From: Stercorarius parasiticus
Lineage: Eukaryota > Chordata > Aves > Charadriiformes > Stercorariidae
DNA length: 64,000 nucleotides
Direction: 5' to 3'
NCBI GenBank assembly: GCA_013396915.1
Contig: VWZL01002573.1
Span: 593,927 to 657,926 of the forward strand
The notes beneath the pieces are model-generated. The model was not told where the DNA came from and ran no database searches. It was given only the letters and a program-made list of their open reading frames with translations. The first letter of the stretch is position 1, and each line of letters starts with the position of its first letter. This document shows positions 23,001-35,092 of this stretch, in pieces. Made by a program: the position numbers and the translations under genes.

Positions 23001-24114
23001 ATGCCATGTGGAAGCACCAGCTCAAGCCCTGCAGACATTTTGATTTAATTACATTCAGAGCTGGTGGATTACTCAGCCATTGTGCCATCTGTGAGGGCTG
23101 AGCTAGCGATTTCCCCCCATCCTCACAAGGACAGACTTAAGTAGACATGAGGCACCAGTTATTGCATCCTCCAGGAAAGGAGCAACTGTGGCAATCGAAT
23201 GGCAATTTCACCAGGGCCTGTTGGCTCGAGAGAATATTGCTTTCCGTCTCCTTTAACCTTCAGGTTAGGTAGGTCACCCGTGTTAATCGTATAGCAAAAC
23301 CATCTGATGCTGTTAAACAAATGAAAGCTCATTTTTTCCTTTCATTTAGCAAAACTTCGCTGTAGCCCTCCTGTATTAAAGTTCACAGTTGAACTGAAAT
23401 GCTCCAAGACATCCAGCTTGTACAGCATTGTGATGGAACAATCCTATGCGAGGATTAAATGCTTGAATGATCCGCCTTTTTTAGCAAGAGACTAAAATAT
23501 CTAAATATCTTCTAACTGAACCGTTTAAAAAAAAAACACCACAAGAAAAAAACCTACGCTCTCACACTTCATGTAGCAGAAATATAAACAGACTAAGGAC
23601 CTCAGCCACTGGAATTTGGTATAATTTGGTATTCTTCTCCTCCAAAGCAACAATTCTCAAATTCATCCATCTGTGCTGCAGCATGCGAGAGTGGTATTCC
23701 CAGAAGGGGAGTGCAAATCAAAAGACCAATAACCCAGGCATGAATTTTCGTAATCCTGCATGCCAGGGAACTCTACAGACCCTTATTACTGTTTTCATTT
23801 GTGGATTAACCAACCTCACTCAAAACCTTTAAAATATACACATACCTAAACTGTTATGACAAATACAGAGAAGCTATACTTGGTATTTTTGACTCACTAT
23901 TTGTTAGTTTAGGTAGGTATGTATAGACATCTCTTGAAAAAAACTCCACATTGAAAGAAATACTACAGCTTAAAAGGCAGCAGAAGCTAAACATACCCAA
24001 ATCTCTTTTTATATGTCACTCACAGCTGAGTGCTCCAGATAGCGGGCTTGTTCAGGCAATTAGTACATATAATTCTTCTGCTGCTATTAAACTCATCTAA
24101 TTTTGCCACTGTAC
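20006..24114 (-). other. KIF5C: KIF5C intron 3
   Basis: Intron of about 4.1 kb with a GTACAG donor after exon 3 and a CTGCAG acceptor before exon 4. A T16 run lies at 20907-20922. The rest is AT-rich without recognisable elements, and the short open frames near 21057-21441 have no splice or domain support. Confidence 0.85.
20907..20922. repeat. T16 homopolymer
   Basis: Sixteen T in a row on the plus strand inside KIF5C intron 3, which is A16 on the transcript strand. No adjoining retroposon body was recognised. Confidence 0.9.
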
Positions 24115-24188
24115 CTCCATAGTATGCGTTTTTCCTGATGATGTCTGTCCATAAGCAAAGATTGTGCCATTGTAGCCTTCAAGAACAT
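24115..24188 (-). CDS. KIF5C: KIF5C coding exon 3 (P-loop ATP-binding exon)
   Basis: This exon is 74 nt: the last two bases of an Asp codon plus 24 codons, ending in phase 0. It reads [20 protein letters not shown] followed by [12 protein letters not shown] is the Walker A P-loop of the kinesin motor, which binds the ATP phosphates. [12 protein letters not shown] is the conserved strand leading into it. Taking the P-loop lysine and threonine as residues 92 and 93 of KIF5C, the exon covers about 73-97. The numbering then predicts that exactly 42 residues precede exon 2. The acceptor is TTGCAG and the donor GTACAG. All catalytic residues are intact. Confidence 0.98.
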
Positions 24189-26989
24189 CTGCAAGAAGAA
24201 GGAAAACAATTAAAAATCATATTGACGTCTTAGCTGGATTATCAGCATTTCATAAGTCTTCTACAATGTTGAAGCTCAATTAGAAAACAGTTTGCACAAT
24301 AAAGAACGGGAAAAATGTAACAAAGCTAACCAACTCTAGGGAAAAAAAAAATCATAACAAAATGTAACTCAGAGAATTACAGAATTATGGACATCTCTTT
24401 CACTTTCCTGGAAAAAAACATCTCTGGACACTAGATACTATGCAATCTATCTCTGTAACATGGAAATGCATTTTAAACCATTATATAACAGAGAGAAAAT
24501 TAAACAAATTCATACTTTTTCTACTACTATAACACCCTCAAGATTTCATGGCCTCAATAATTTCCAAGCTCGTCTGCAAAACAGGAGGGCAAGGCAAGAA
24601 GAAAGTCAGACAAACAGGAACTGGCTTTATTGAAAATGTACTTTACTCAAGGCAGAATAATTTTATATTGCATTAAGATATAAAAATACCCATTTTTAAC
24701 TTTGCAGTGGTTAATGTCTATAGTAGCTTTCAGAAATACAGGAGGGTTGTAAACCAGCTGGTTCTTATGCACAGTCCCACGCCCATTCATTGCTGTTGAA
24801 AGGATTAGAGTTGGACTTGCTCCAGGCAAGTGAATTTAAAGTCTTAAGGAGGGACACCTATTTATGCAGCTTTCATGTAAAAAAAAGAATAATACTTATT
24901 ATAAGTTGCTAATAAAGAACAAAGGAAACCTTCAATCTAAAACCTGGTGGTGATAACCCTGTGCTGCCCCCATCGGCCTCCTCCGAGAGACCCCTGGAGC
25001 CCAGAGGGCGGTGGGAAGGATGCTGGCCAGGTGCTCTGCTTAGGGACACCCACCTTCCCCTCGCCACTGGGCTCGATGCTCTTGTGGGAGCCAGTGGCAT
25101 CGTACTTGGCACCGGAGCTCTGCCATGGGCCTCTGGAGCAGAAACACCAAGTGCAGGGGGAAGCCAACAGTGCAGAAGAAAAGCAAAAGGAAAGCTGGAC
25201 TCTTGCAGCCTGCAGAGGGGACTGAGAACAGCCACCATCTGGCAGGGCAGAAAGTTTCCTGTCCATGGCCACTTCCAAACGCATCTCCTGCTGTTAGAGT
25301 TGGCCGTTCTGCTTCTGAAATATGTTGTTTCCCACCCTCTACAGCTATACTAATAGAGACTACCAGGAGAGAAAAGTATATGTCTGTGTGTGCATTTACA
25401 GTAAATATATACACATGACTATATTATATATTATTACATATAATGTCATATATATTACATTTACACATACAATCTCCTTATTTGTATCTCCATATGTATG
25501 TACGTAGATGGTCCAGATAGGAAGGATAATTAAATAAGATACATTAGAAAAAGATAAAAAGAACGGAGAAAGAACAAGCATGAAGAAAATCATAGAAAAA
25601 ACACACAAAGGTGATTTCAAAGAAAAGAAATGGATTTTAAAAATGGAAAGGGAAAGAGATCTTTGTCAAAGACAACTGCTACATAGACCCGCATTTCCCA
25701 TACAGCAACAGTGAGTAAGGATGAAATTGCAATGAAGCCATTTTAAAATATATAGTCTAATTAAACACAGAGCATAACTGTTTAAGCTGTGGCAGAACTA
25801 TTTTGGGGAGCCGAAGAGGACAGACTTGCCAGGGGTTGCATAGACCTCCACAGAGTATCACTGGGTAAATTTTTCAAATCTTGAACTCCAGAAGAATGAC
25901 AAAGCTAGAGACTATAATTACTGTCATTCTGATATTAACATTTTGTATGAATTTAGCATCCTCATCTGTTTATAAAAATAGAGCCACTGCTTATTCTTGC
26001 TCTAAGGAGACAAAGTTTAAAATAAGGAAGTATAAATAATAATTGCAAAGATAAAAACACAGATGTCCAGCCATAGATGCAGTGCTACCTTGAGTTCATG
26101 CCTTTGACCCATAATTTCACCAACAGGCTTCAAAATAGCACCAAGTTTCATGTTACTGGTATTTCAAAACATTCATTCACCAGTTCTTTTCTGAAGGAAA
26201 CATCTCATTCATTTTCAGTTCAATACAGGATGAACACTCAACTCGCACCAATGGGTCCAACTTGGGCAAACCAGCAGAAACACAGAGCGCAGGACCAAGG
26301 AGGTCGAGACAGAGGCACAGCTGTGGGTCTGCAGCACGAGACCAGAGGCAGCAGCTCACAGGAGATAGGAGTGTTATCTTGTTTTTAATACAAAAATATT
26401 GTTTCCGTTTTAAAATCGATCAGATTAATACTACATTTCAATATAGCCTATAAGAAAGGGAACATTTAATGCAACTCTATTTGAAATATTTTAAATGAAA
26501 AGCTTACTCTACACTTTTCTTACTAAACATAGACACATCTAAGCAGAACAGGGAGGGAGTCGTATTTAACTTTTGAGACCAGATCCAGTTGCAAGTACTC
26601 CATATCTGTTGTATATAGAAGGTTCCATCTTCGTTAGCCAGCAAAGAAAGCAAGCATTTGCATTTGGACTTTTTTATTCTAAACTAAAATCTAGCTAGAA
26701 GTTGGAAAAGGAAGGTTTGTTTTTTTCTTTAGATGAAAGCCAACTCATGTTTGGGAGGTGCACAGAACCAGAATTCAAAGGTGCTTAGGCATCAAAAAAT
26801 ATAAATAGTTGTCCTAGGAGGAAGTCAGAAATCCTCAAGCAAACATGTGCAACTCCTTTTTGTTTCTAAAATATCACCTAGCATCCAAATACCTTTTAAA
26901 TTCTACCACAGGACAGTTAAGCACAATCTACTTCACTATTTCCAATTTTTGCCAAACTTGGTTAACATTTTAAAAAAATAGGTTGAATT

Positions 26990-27005
26990 AAAAAAAAAAA
27001 AAAAA
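26990..27005. repeat. A16 homopolymer
   Basis: Sixteen consecutive A on the plus strand within KIF5C intron 2, with no recognisable retroposon beside it. Confidence 0.9.
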
Positions 27006-28904
27006 GCTTATTATCTCCAGGTGAATGCAACATACAATGTCAGCTTTATACTGGTACACAGCCTAGGGGGAAAATAACCTGATTAATCTACCGTTATGTA
27101 AGAAAATTGCTCAGAATTTGCATCAAGGTATACTAAGGGACATCCCTGCTTGAGGAAGCATAGATAAGCAACTTACCTTCCCAATTAGCAAAAAATACCT
27201 TATTCTATAAAAAAAAACCCAGTCCTTTGCATCACCTGCAATTAAAAAAAGTCAGTGGTCTCTGTGGTAGAAGAGGTTATTTTAGTTAGAAGACTTTCCA
27301 CCTTAAAATAAAATAAACCATCTGTCAACTGGATAAAGAGAGAAGGCAGTTGCTGATAGAAACAGCCTGCACAAAACTTAAGAGCAAAGGAGAGGGGGGA
27401 AATAACAGATGAACAAAGTGACCGAACAAAGATCAGTTGGGATTTTTATGTAACTCATACCAAACAAAATAAGAACAAGTGCTTTTTTTAATTCCTGGTC
27501 CAACTCTCTCTACAATGCCTTTCAGTTTGATTTGCTCTCCCCACAAAAGCCAGCTACTTCACTCAGCCACTCAACTGCTGCCAGATGGTGATTTTCCTGA
27601 CAAGGACGGATAGGACAAGTAGCAACAGTCTAAAACCACAGCCCTTGTGTTGGGGCTACAACACGGCCTCCTCAGGTTAGGGACCCAGAAAGTCTTTCCA
27701 GCAGCACCAGAGACAGGTCACCAAGGGCGGCTGTGGACTGGAGACCTTTCAAATGGACCACTGACAACTATAGGACTCTTACTGGCAAGAAGAAAGACCA
27801 AGTGGTTTTATGGCAGTCCTTTCAGCTTCATTTCCACAATCAAATTTTTAGCTCCATACTTATCTTTTCCATCTCTAAACTTTCTAGTTCTACGACACAG
27901 CATGCGAGGCCCGTATTTGTAACCAGAATAGAAAGTCAGTAAGCTACCCACTCTGAGAGCAACCCCACCACCCAAAAAATCATTAAAGCAATTTTCTCCT
28001 CCTCACAGGACACACAAATGCACAGATGTTCACATGTGCGCTAATGTGCTCATAGCTCCAGTGCTCAGCAATATATGGCCATTATGTATTCTCCCCTCAA
28101 TGTAGGAAAGATGCAAAATCCAAATACGCACATCCATCTGTGTAGACTGAGAAGATAAAGTTGTTTTCTGGCAGTAGAAAGCAATGGGAAACAAAGCAAA
28201 AGTGGTGGCAATCACACACTATTGTTCCCTTTCAGATTTAGCGATATTTCTTACTTTGGTTAAAAAAATTCAAACACAAGTTCCCTAAACTGTGTTGATA
28301 GGCACCAGTGATATTTCCCCACACACTTCCACTACTGGTATCTCTGCCCTTGGGAGCACCTTGAACAAACACCATCCCAGCGCCTGATGCAAACTGCTGT
28401 AACAAACAGGTTGCTTCTCGTCCTCTAAAAAACTCCCCGTTTCTCATGTTTCTCACATATGGAATGTGAAATACTTTGACTTAGTCACTGAGCTGTTTAC
28501 TTAAGCCTAACCCCATTTCTTCTTTAGTGAAAAAAGCTTCATTGAGATCATTCTCATTGTCAACGCAGTTGTTGTAACCATTGTTTTAGAGACTGTTAGG
28601 CCAGCTGGCATTTTCTGTAATAACATTAATCACAATGAAACCATCAGCCATTTCATGGGAGTATAATAAAATCTGATAACAAATGGCAACCTTGAAAAGC
28701 TATCTAAAAAAATCTCAAAGATTTAAATAGTGCTCCAAGTTGTAATGCACTCAGCTCGTATTTCCATGTAGTAAATTACATTGTTCCATTCTATCAGTAA
28801 CAGCCCAGTATGTTTCACATTCTTCACTTTATTAGGCTTTAAACTGGAAATTAAACATAAGGAAACGTAAGCCCAGAGCTCAAGAACATCACTCCAGTAA
28901 TGCT

Positions 28905-29052
28905 GGGCTCTCCCTCCCTGTCTTACACTCTCTTTCTCTCCCCCCTCTCCCTTTCTCTCCCTCCCCATCGCTCTCCTTCTCACTTTCTCTCCTTCTCTCT
29001 TTTTTTCCCCATTTCTATTTCTCTTTTCCTTTCTTCTACACCCTCCCCCCCC
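28905..29052 (+). repeat. Long polypyrimidine tract
   Basis: About 150 bp of the plus strand is almost purely C/T, with CTCTCC, CCTTTCT and TTCTCTC blocks, a C-run at 29047-29052 and only scattered purines. The KIF5C transcript strand is correspondingly GA-rich. Such tracts are length-variable and can form triplex DNA when mirror-symmetric. The sequence shows the composition only; structure is inference. Confidence 0.85.
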
Positions 29053-29969
29053 ATCAAACTTGCCTTTCAAGGTATCTAGAAGGTCTAAGTTAACACACAT
29101 GCAAAAGTATGTTTGAACTCTATTTTCAAATAGGAGTTTGGGAAGCATTTAGCTTTCTATTTGGTTAATGAAGAATTAGTCACTGATTTAGGTCTTCCAA
29201 ATTGCTCTCAAACAGGATTTTATTTCTCTCACTATTTTCAGAGGAAACCAACTTCCACAGGAGATATAAATACCCTCCGCAAAGCTACAAACAGTGCTCT
29301 GCTGCTTCTGTTAGCACACACTGTAGTATTGAAACAGTTCCCCAAACTTCCAAAAGTTGAGTGGTGTGTCAGCAACCCAAACTAATGATTTCTAAGCTCT
29401 ACCACTCCAATCCCACCAGTTTTTATTAAAGGCTTACCCGTCTGAAGTCAGAATTGCCATAATTAGGCTCCCCGCTGAGAATCAGAGAAGAAGCAACTGA
29501 AGTCTTATGACTCATTTCCTCTCTCCGACATCAAATAATTTAGCTTCTGGTCCTCACCCCCAACCATCTAGTCTACACGCATGTTGGTTTGCTCAAGGCT
29601 CTCCGAGCAAGTCAAGCAATTTCCTCCAGAAGAGAATGCAGGGTTGGCAGCAGGGCTGCTCACCCCAGGGACCTCTCCCCACCGGCAGCACACACAAGCT
29701 CTCAGCAGATCCAGCTCCACGCCTGGAACGCTACCGAGTCCTTCAACACTGCTTCAGTAGCTCCTGCACCTCTGAACAACCCCAAATCTCTCATGCCTCG
29801 TAAATCTCACAGCATTCAACACGCAGCCTTGCATTGCTATAAAAGCACAGTTCTGACCAGCTCTGACACCATTCCCACTGTTTGCACACTTTGATTTAAG
29901 AACAAAAACAGAGGACCAATTCTTGGGGGGTACAGGGACACTGCACAAGGCCAGTGAACAACTAGACCA

Positions 29970-30029
29970 CAATACCATCATGGATGGACTATCCAGTTGT
30001 AATACCATCACGGATATACTATCCGGCAT
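29970..30029 (+). repeat. Imperfect 30-bp tandem duplication with internal dyads
   Basis: Two consecutive units begin AATACCATCATGGATGGACT and AATACCATCACGGATATACT and end with ATCCAGTTGT or ATCCGGCATC. They are about 75-80% alike. Each unit contains a GGAT...ATCC inverted repeat. It lies in KIF5C intron 2, about 640 bp from exon 2. Confidence 0.75.
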
Positions 30030-30597
30030 CAGAACCGAGTGGGAGGTCTGAGAGTGATTTGGGAGGTGGGGAAGTACGGCAGGCAATTAAAATGCACCCA
30101 AAAAGTTTGATTCTCAAGTTAAAATCTTGGTATTTCAACAGTTTATTAAAGTTTTGTTTTAAACAAATAGGGTGCTATCCAATAGGCACTTGTGCTCTCG
30201 CTTCACTTTTAAATGCAAGCTACATGCACGCAAAGCAGCTACAAAATCAGTGCCTTCTATGTTTTCCTTTAGTGGTCCATCGTTCCAGTCAAAGACACAG
30301 CTATCCATATCAAAGACATAGCTCATTCCATACTGAACAGTGTCACACTGCATGAAGAACATGCTTTTTGTTGCTTATCATATATCACAAAAAGCAAGTA
30401 TTTGTGTAGAATAACAGTCACACACAAGGAGAAAGTAAGGAACAACTACTGCAATTCCTTCAGCTCTTTTTCTTTTTGTTTATTTGTTTGTTTTGCTTTT
30501 TTTTTTATACAGACAAGTCCTTAAAAAAGGAAACTCTTGGAATTACTAATTACTGAACTCCCACACAGACATCTAAACATTTATTATCCTGTCTTTA

Positions 30598-30807
<210 letters not shown>

Positions 30808-33800
30808 TTACAGACCCAATTTAACAGGCATCCTGAAACGCAGCATTTACTACAAAGGAAGCCATTCAGTGCAATGGAGACGACAATCTTTTCTTGAATA
30901 AACAGATGTGACATCTCTTGCACTCCAAAACCATCTTGTCTATAACTGGCAAATAAAACGCAGCATATGTTTTCTGTGTGTCCACATTTGGGTCAGCAGC
31001 TACAGTTGCAGGAAAAAATAAGCTGAAATATCAGCAACTGGAAGTTGATCTATTTTCGCCCTCTCCTAGGAGTTAAAGGGGAATAGCCATATAAATATTT
31101 GTGAAAGATTTGCTGTTCATTATTGTAAATGGGTGAAAGCTGTGGTGCAAGAAACAGCAGTCAGACCTGAGAGAATAAGAAGTTTGCAGGTCCCGAGAGC
31201 TGCCTTCTGCTGCAGCCAGAGTGGCCCAGCACAGTCCAAGCACAGTCCCAGCCCACTACATGTTCCTTCAGCAGAAATAGCCTGGTTTCATTTCTATGTT
31301 AAACATGCAAATGTGTGTCGGTAAAACCATAGATTAGACCCAAAACTGGCAGACCAGTCAGACTGTTATGTTGCCCTAAGCTTGTATTTTATTCAGAAAT
31401 TGTCACGATTTTTATCCTTCAGACCAACAAATAACAGGATGCCACGTGAAAGGGCTCCAAAATGACATCTTGAATGGGATCAGGGCCATTTCCAGGTTGT
31501 GAACCACAATCCGTCCCACCACAGACACTGAGCTGCCCTAATTCTCAGGTGAGACCATGACCGACACTTATTCATATGTATATACGGTATAGCACAACCC
31601 GTACATACACTTTCAGAAAATTTTGATTCCCCTTTGTAGCGAGTATAATAGGTTACAAGAGAAACATGTATTAGCAATCCTAAAAATAGGTTTGCGTGAC
31701 ACTTAAAAGGCAAATCAATTTCTAAGACAGCAGTTCAGTTCCTTACAACTCAAAACCAAGCAAGACATCTGCATTTAAAATACAATTCCTTTATTTAAAG
31801 TTACACTAAGTGTATGTGTAACATCTTTCTCATCTTCCATCAAAGCCTGTAATATTTCCCTTCGAAGATGTGACACCTGCTCCGAGAACGGCATAACAAG
31901 GGCTTCAAAGCTAACTGCGAGGTGGCTGGATACCTGATGTAGGAGTCTTGTTCTGTTGAGTTGACATGCCATCTCTGCCATTCGCAGCCAGCTGTTCAAA
32001 TGCTGTGCTCAATTAGCCATTTTTGTCACACTTTGATTTTCCTTCAAGCAGATCACAAGCTTACACTTGCCTGCTCCTTAAACTCGGGTACTTAACAGCC
32101 ACAGGGGAAATAAGACAGAGAGGTGTTTGCCTGCAATGTGCGCTCTTCATGCTTCATCCCAGAATTTCGTATCTCAAGGATAACAAGGCAATTTATGAAT
32201 TATTTAGTAAATAATTCATGGTCCTGTGTTGGAATGGGGTGAACACTGGGCCACCCAAGCACCCCACTTGATAAGACACAAGCCCAAAGAGGCGACTCAG
32301 ACCGACATCCCCAGTGCAGCCCCAGCCCCCAGGAGCATGGTAGGACTGGTGGGAGCACCCAGCTGGCACCTACCCCAAACTCCGCTCTGCACAGCTTTCC
32401 ACAGACAGTGCACATTGCATGGCTCTCAGCTAGACAAAGCTCTTCATTCCCAGGATGAGAAGGGCTGCCCAGCCCTGCTATAATTATTCTGGAACAATTT
32501 CTCAAATGGACTTTTTACCTACTTACCCCCATTTTGCTTATTTCAAGTACTAGACAATAATCCCTAATGCAAGTGGCCAAAAAACACACGGACACACAAC
32601 CTCAGCCATCCACTTATCCCATTTATTTCCTTCATGCCCAAGTTGAGGCTTATTAGCTAAGCAATGTGAGAGAATAGCAGAAAGCAATGCCAGTACATCA
32701 TCCTACCATGGCAAACACAGCACTCCAGGCAAACACTGCTCTGGTGCAACCAATCTAGCTCTTCTACTGAGCTCTCAACAACTATAATGCCCCAAAAACC
32801 AATCCCATCATAACTGTGCTGCTCGCAGCTGAAAGAGGCACTGACTGCAACTGTTATTTATCTGTCAAACTGAAAAGCTACAAATGTAAAACAGCAATTC
32901 ACCAACGTGCTACATAGGTCAAATTTCTTCCTCGGGATTTTTGTTCTGGGAAGCTGAAAGACTGGAATACCCATCACTGATAGCTGAAGAAAATAAATGA
33001 ACATGAAGGATCACAAAGCATCTGTCACCTCCTGCACAACACGAGAGCACTCCATTATCTGAGCAGCACTTACAGGTTTTTGGGGAGGTTTTTTGTGCCT
33101 CATCTCCACACTGATCTTAGACAAAGACAACTCAAGGCTCACGCTCCTTTCCACAAAGGAGAGTATGCTGAGTGGGCACAGACCCTCTGTCTTTACTCAG
33201 TTTGAGAGTTTATACTTCTTTTGCTCTACCACCACTTCTCTGCCCTAAATCCTCTCAATCCTGCTCAACCCTCTTCTCCCCACCTCTACCACCACCTGCC
33301 CTCCCTGTTCCTTAGGCTCCTCATCCTCCTCCCTGTTCCTTTGTTCCGAAGTTCCTGCTTGGGTCTCTGATGTTGGAGAAAGGTTGGGTACCTCCCATGT
33401 CACCCCACTCACTTTGTTCAACTTCCTGACTCTTCTGTCTCACCAGCTCTCCCTGGAGTCCTCCTCACCACCATCTCCACCCAGCTCCAGGCTCCTGGTG
33501 GCAGGCTGTGACCTTCATCACCTCTCCTACCAGGTTGTTCCTCACCCTTTCCACAGCCCAGCTGGGCAGCCCACAAACCCACTCTGCACAAACCCACATG
33601 AGCTCCCGCAGGAGCTCACCTTCAGCTTACGGGGGCTGTAGGAGATCACAACACCTTAGACAGGGAGAAGATGCCCAGCCTGAAGGAAAGCTGTGGCAAG
33701 TCAGCTGCCAAGATACTGTAAGATAGAAGATTTTTCTCTGGAGCGAACTATGGCTTTGGGTTTTTTTTTGATTTGGAGGATGTTGTTGTTATAAGCTCTT

Positions 33801-35064
33801 AATTCTTGACAGACTTTCCTCAAAGGTAACAAAAGCCATATCCATCCTACAAAGGCAACACACTGGCAGATCCGAAGGTTTAGCTCCAAAACAGAAAGGG
33901 AGAGTGAGCAAACATGAACATCACCTTATTTTTAGCATGTTCCCAAGCAGTACTTTTTCCCCTATTGTCATCTTCAGAAATACCATAACTGCCTTTTTTT
34001 TTTTTTTAATGTAACTCAGCTTGAATTAAATACCAAAATCAGGAAGATTTCAGCCTTATTAGCACTTATTCAAGAAAGCAATAAGCAGCTAGAAATAAAG
34101 TGTTATTTTCTGAGTTGATGCCAACAGTTTTATCTGCGCGCCTCCTCCATACATTATTTTTCAAACTTTCTCATTATATGCAGTGTATTATCTCTCATAC
34201 ATAAATCACATCTTCCTTCCTATGCCATTACTTCCTACAGTCCCCCTGACAATCTGTTCCATTAACTTATGCCACTGCTGCATAATGGCTAGGATAAGTG
34301 CTCCGATCCACCCACACAATTCCTGCTGAAGTTGTATTGACAGCTAGATAGATTCTGTTCTGGCCCTTGGATAGCACGAAGAATGCTATTCATATGTATT
34401 ACCAATTACTACTTCACCAGCTTAACGTCTAGAGTTTCCTATCGAGTTTACAGGCTTGGCATTTAAAAATCTGAGGATTTCACAAGATTTCACACAGGAT
34501 TTCACCAGTGTATCTGCAGGTCATGATGTTAAGCAAGACAACACCTGACTTTCAGGCATCTGAGCTCAGAGGCAGAATCCATAGTCCAAGGTCCATCCCC
34601 AAAGTGCCTTATAAAAACCATGGGCAAGGTGGGACGGCTTAGAACAGAATTTCCAACAGCCAGCATGTAGCTCAGATATGTAATTGCTAAAGAAGAAAGA
34701 AAGAAGAGAGCATACAAAATGCTGGGTTTCTTCGCTTTTTGGGGCTGTAAGGAGACATCTGAGTTAGATGAGGAATTATAGCCTGAAACCATTGCCTAGA
34801 ATTAAAGATATAATCCAGATTTAACCCAGGACAGATGCAAGTTTGTTCTGCTTGAGCAGAAAACAGCTGGGAGCAAGTTATATGATGACTGGCAGTTGTG
34901 AATACGCCTAGTGCAGTTCTGACCCCAAACATACAAGCGGAGGTGAAGCTCATTCATACTTGCCTGCAACATACCATGCCAGCACATGCTCAAGGGGGAC
35001 ATCATTTTGAATGAGACTCAAGGAGTTATGGCATTTCTGAAGATGATAATAGGGGAAAAAGTGC

Positions 35065-35092
35065 TGCTTGGGAACGTGTAAGTTCCCAAGCA
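35065..35092. other. Perfect 11-bp inverted repeat (hairpin)
   Basis: TGCTTGGGAAC at 35065-35075 is followed by a 6-base loop and its exact reverse complement at 35082-35092. The stem is half GC and perfectly paired. It lies in inferred KIF5C intron 1. No U-run follows and the stem is much shorter than a microRNA precursor. Confidence 0.8.

Noticed and set aside
24937..25418. Six overlapping open frames of 92-130 codons on both strands
   Set aside because: They sit in a GC-rich patch of intron 2. No frame is favoured, none has a domain, and no splice sites connect them to KIF5C in phase.
25405..25470. AT-rich palindromic stretch considered as a replication or matrix-attachment element
   Set aside because: It is short, simple TATA/ATTA-type sequence with nothing specific to distinguish it from ordinary intronic low complexity.
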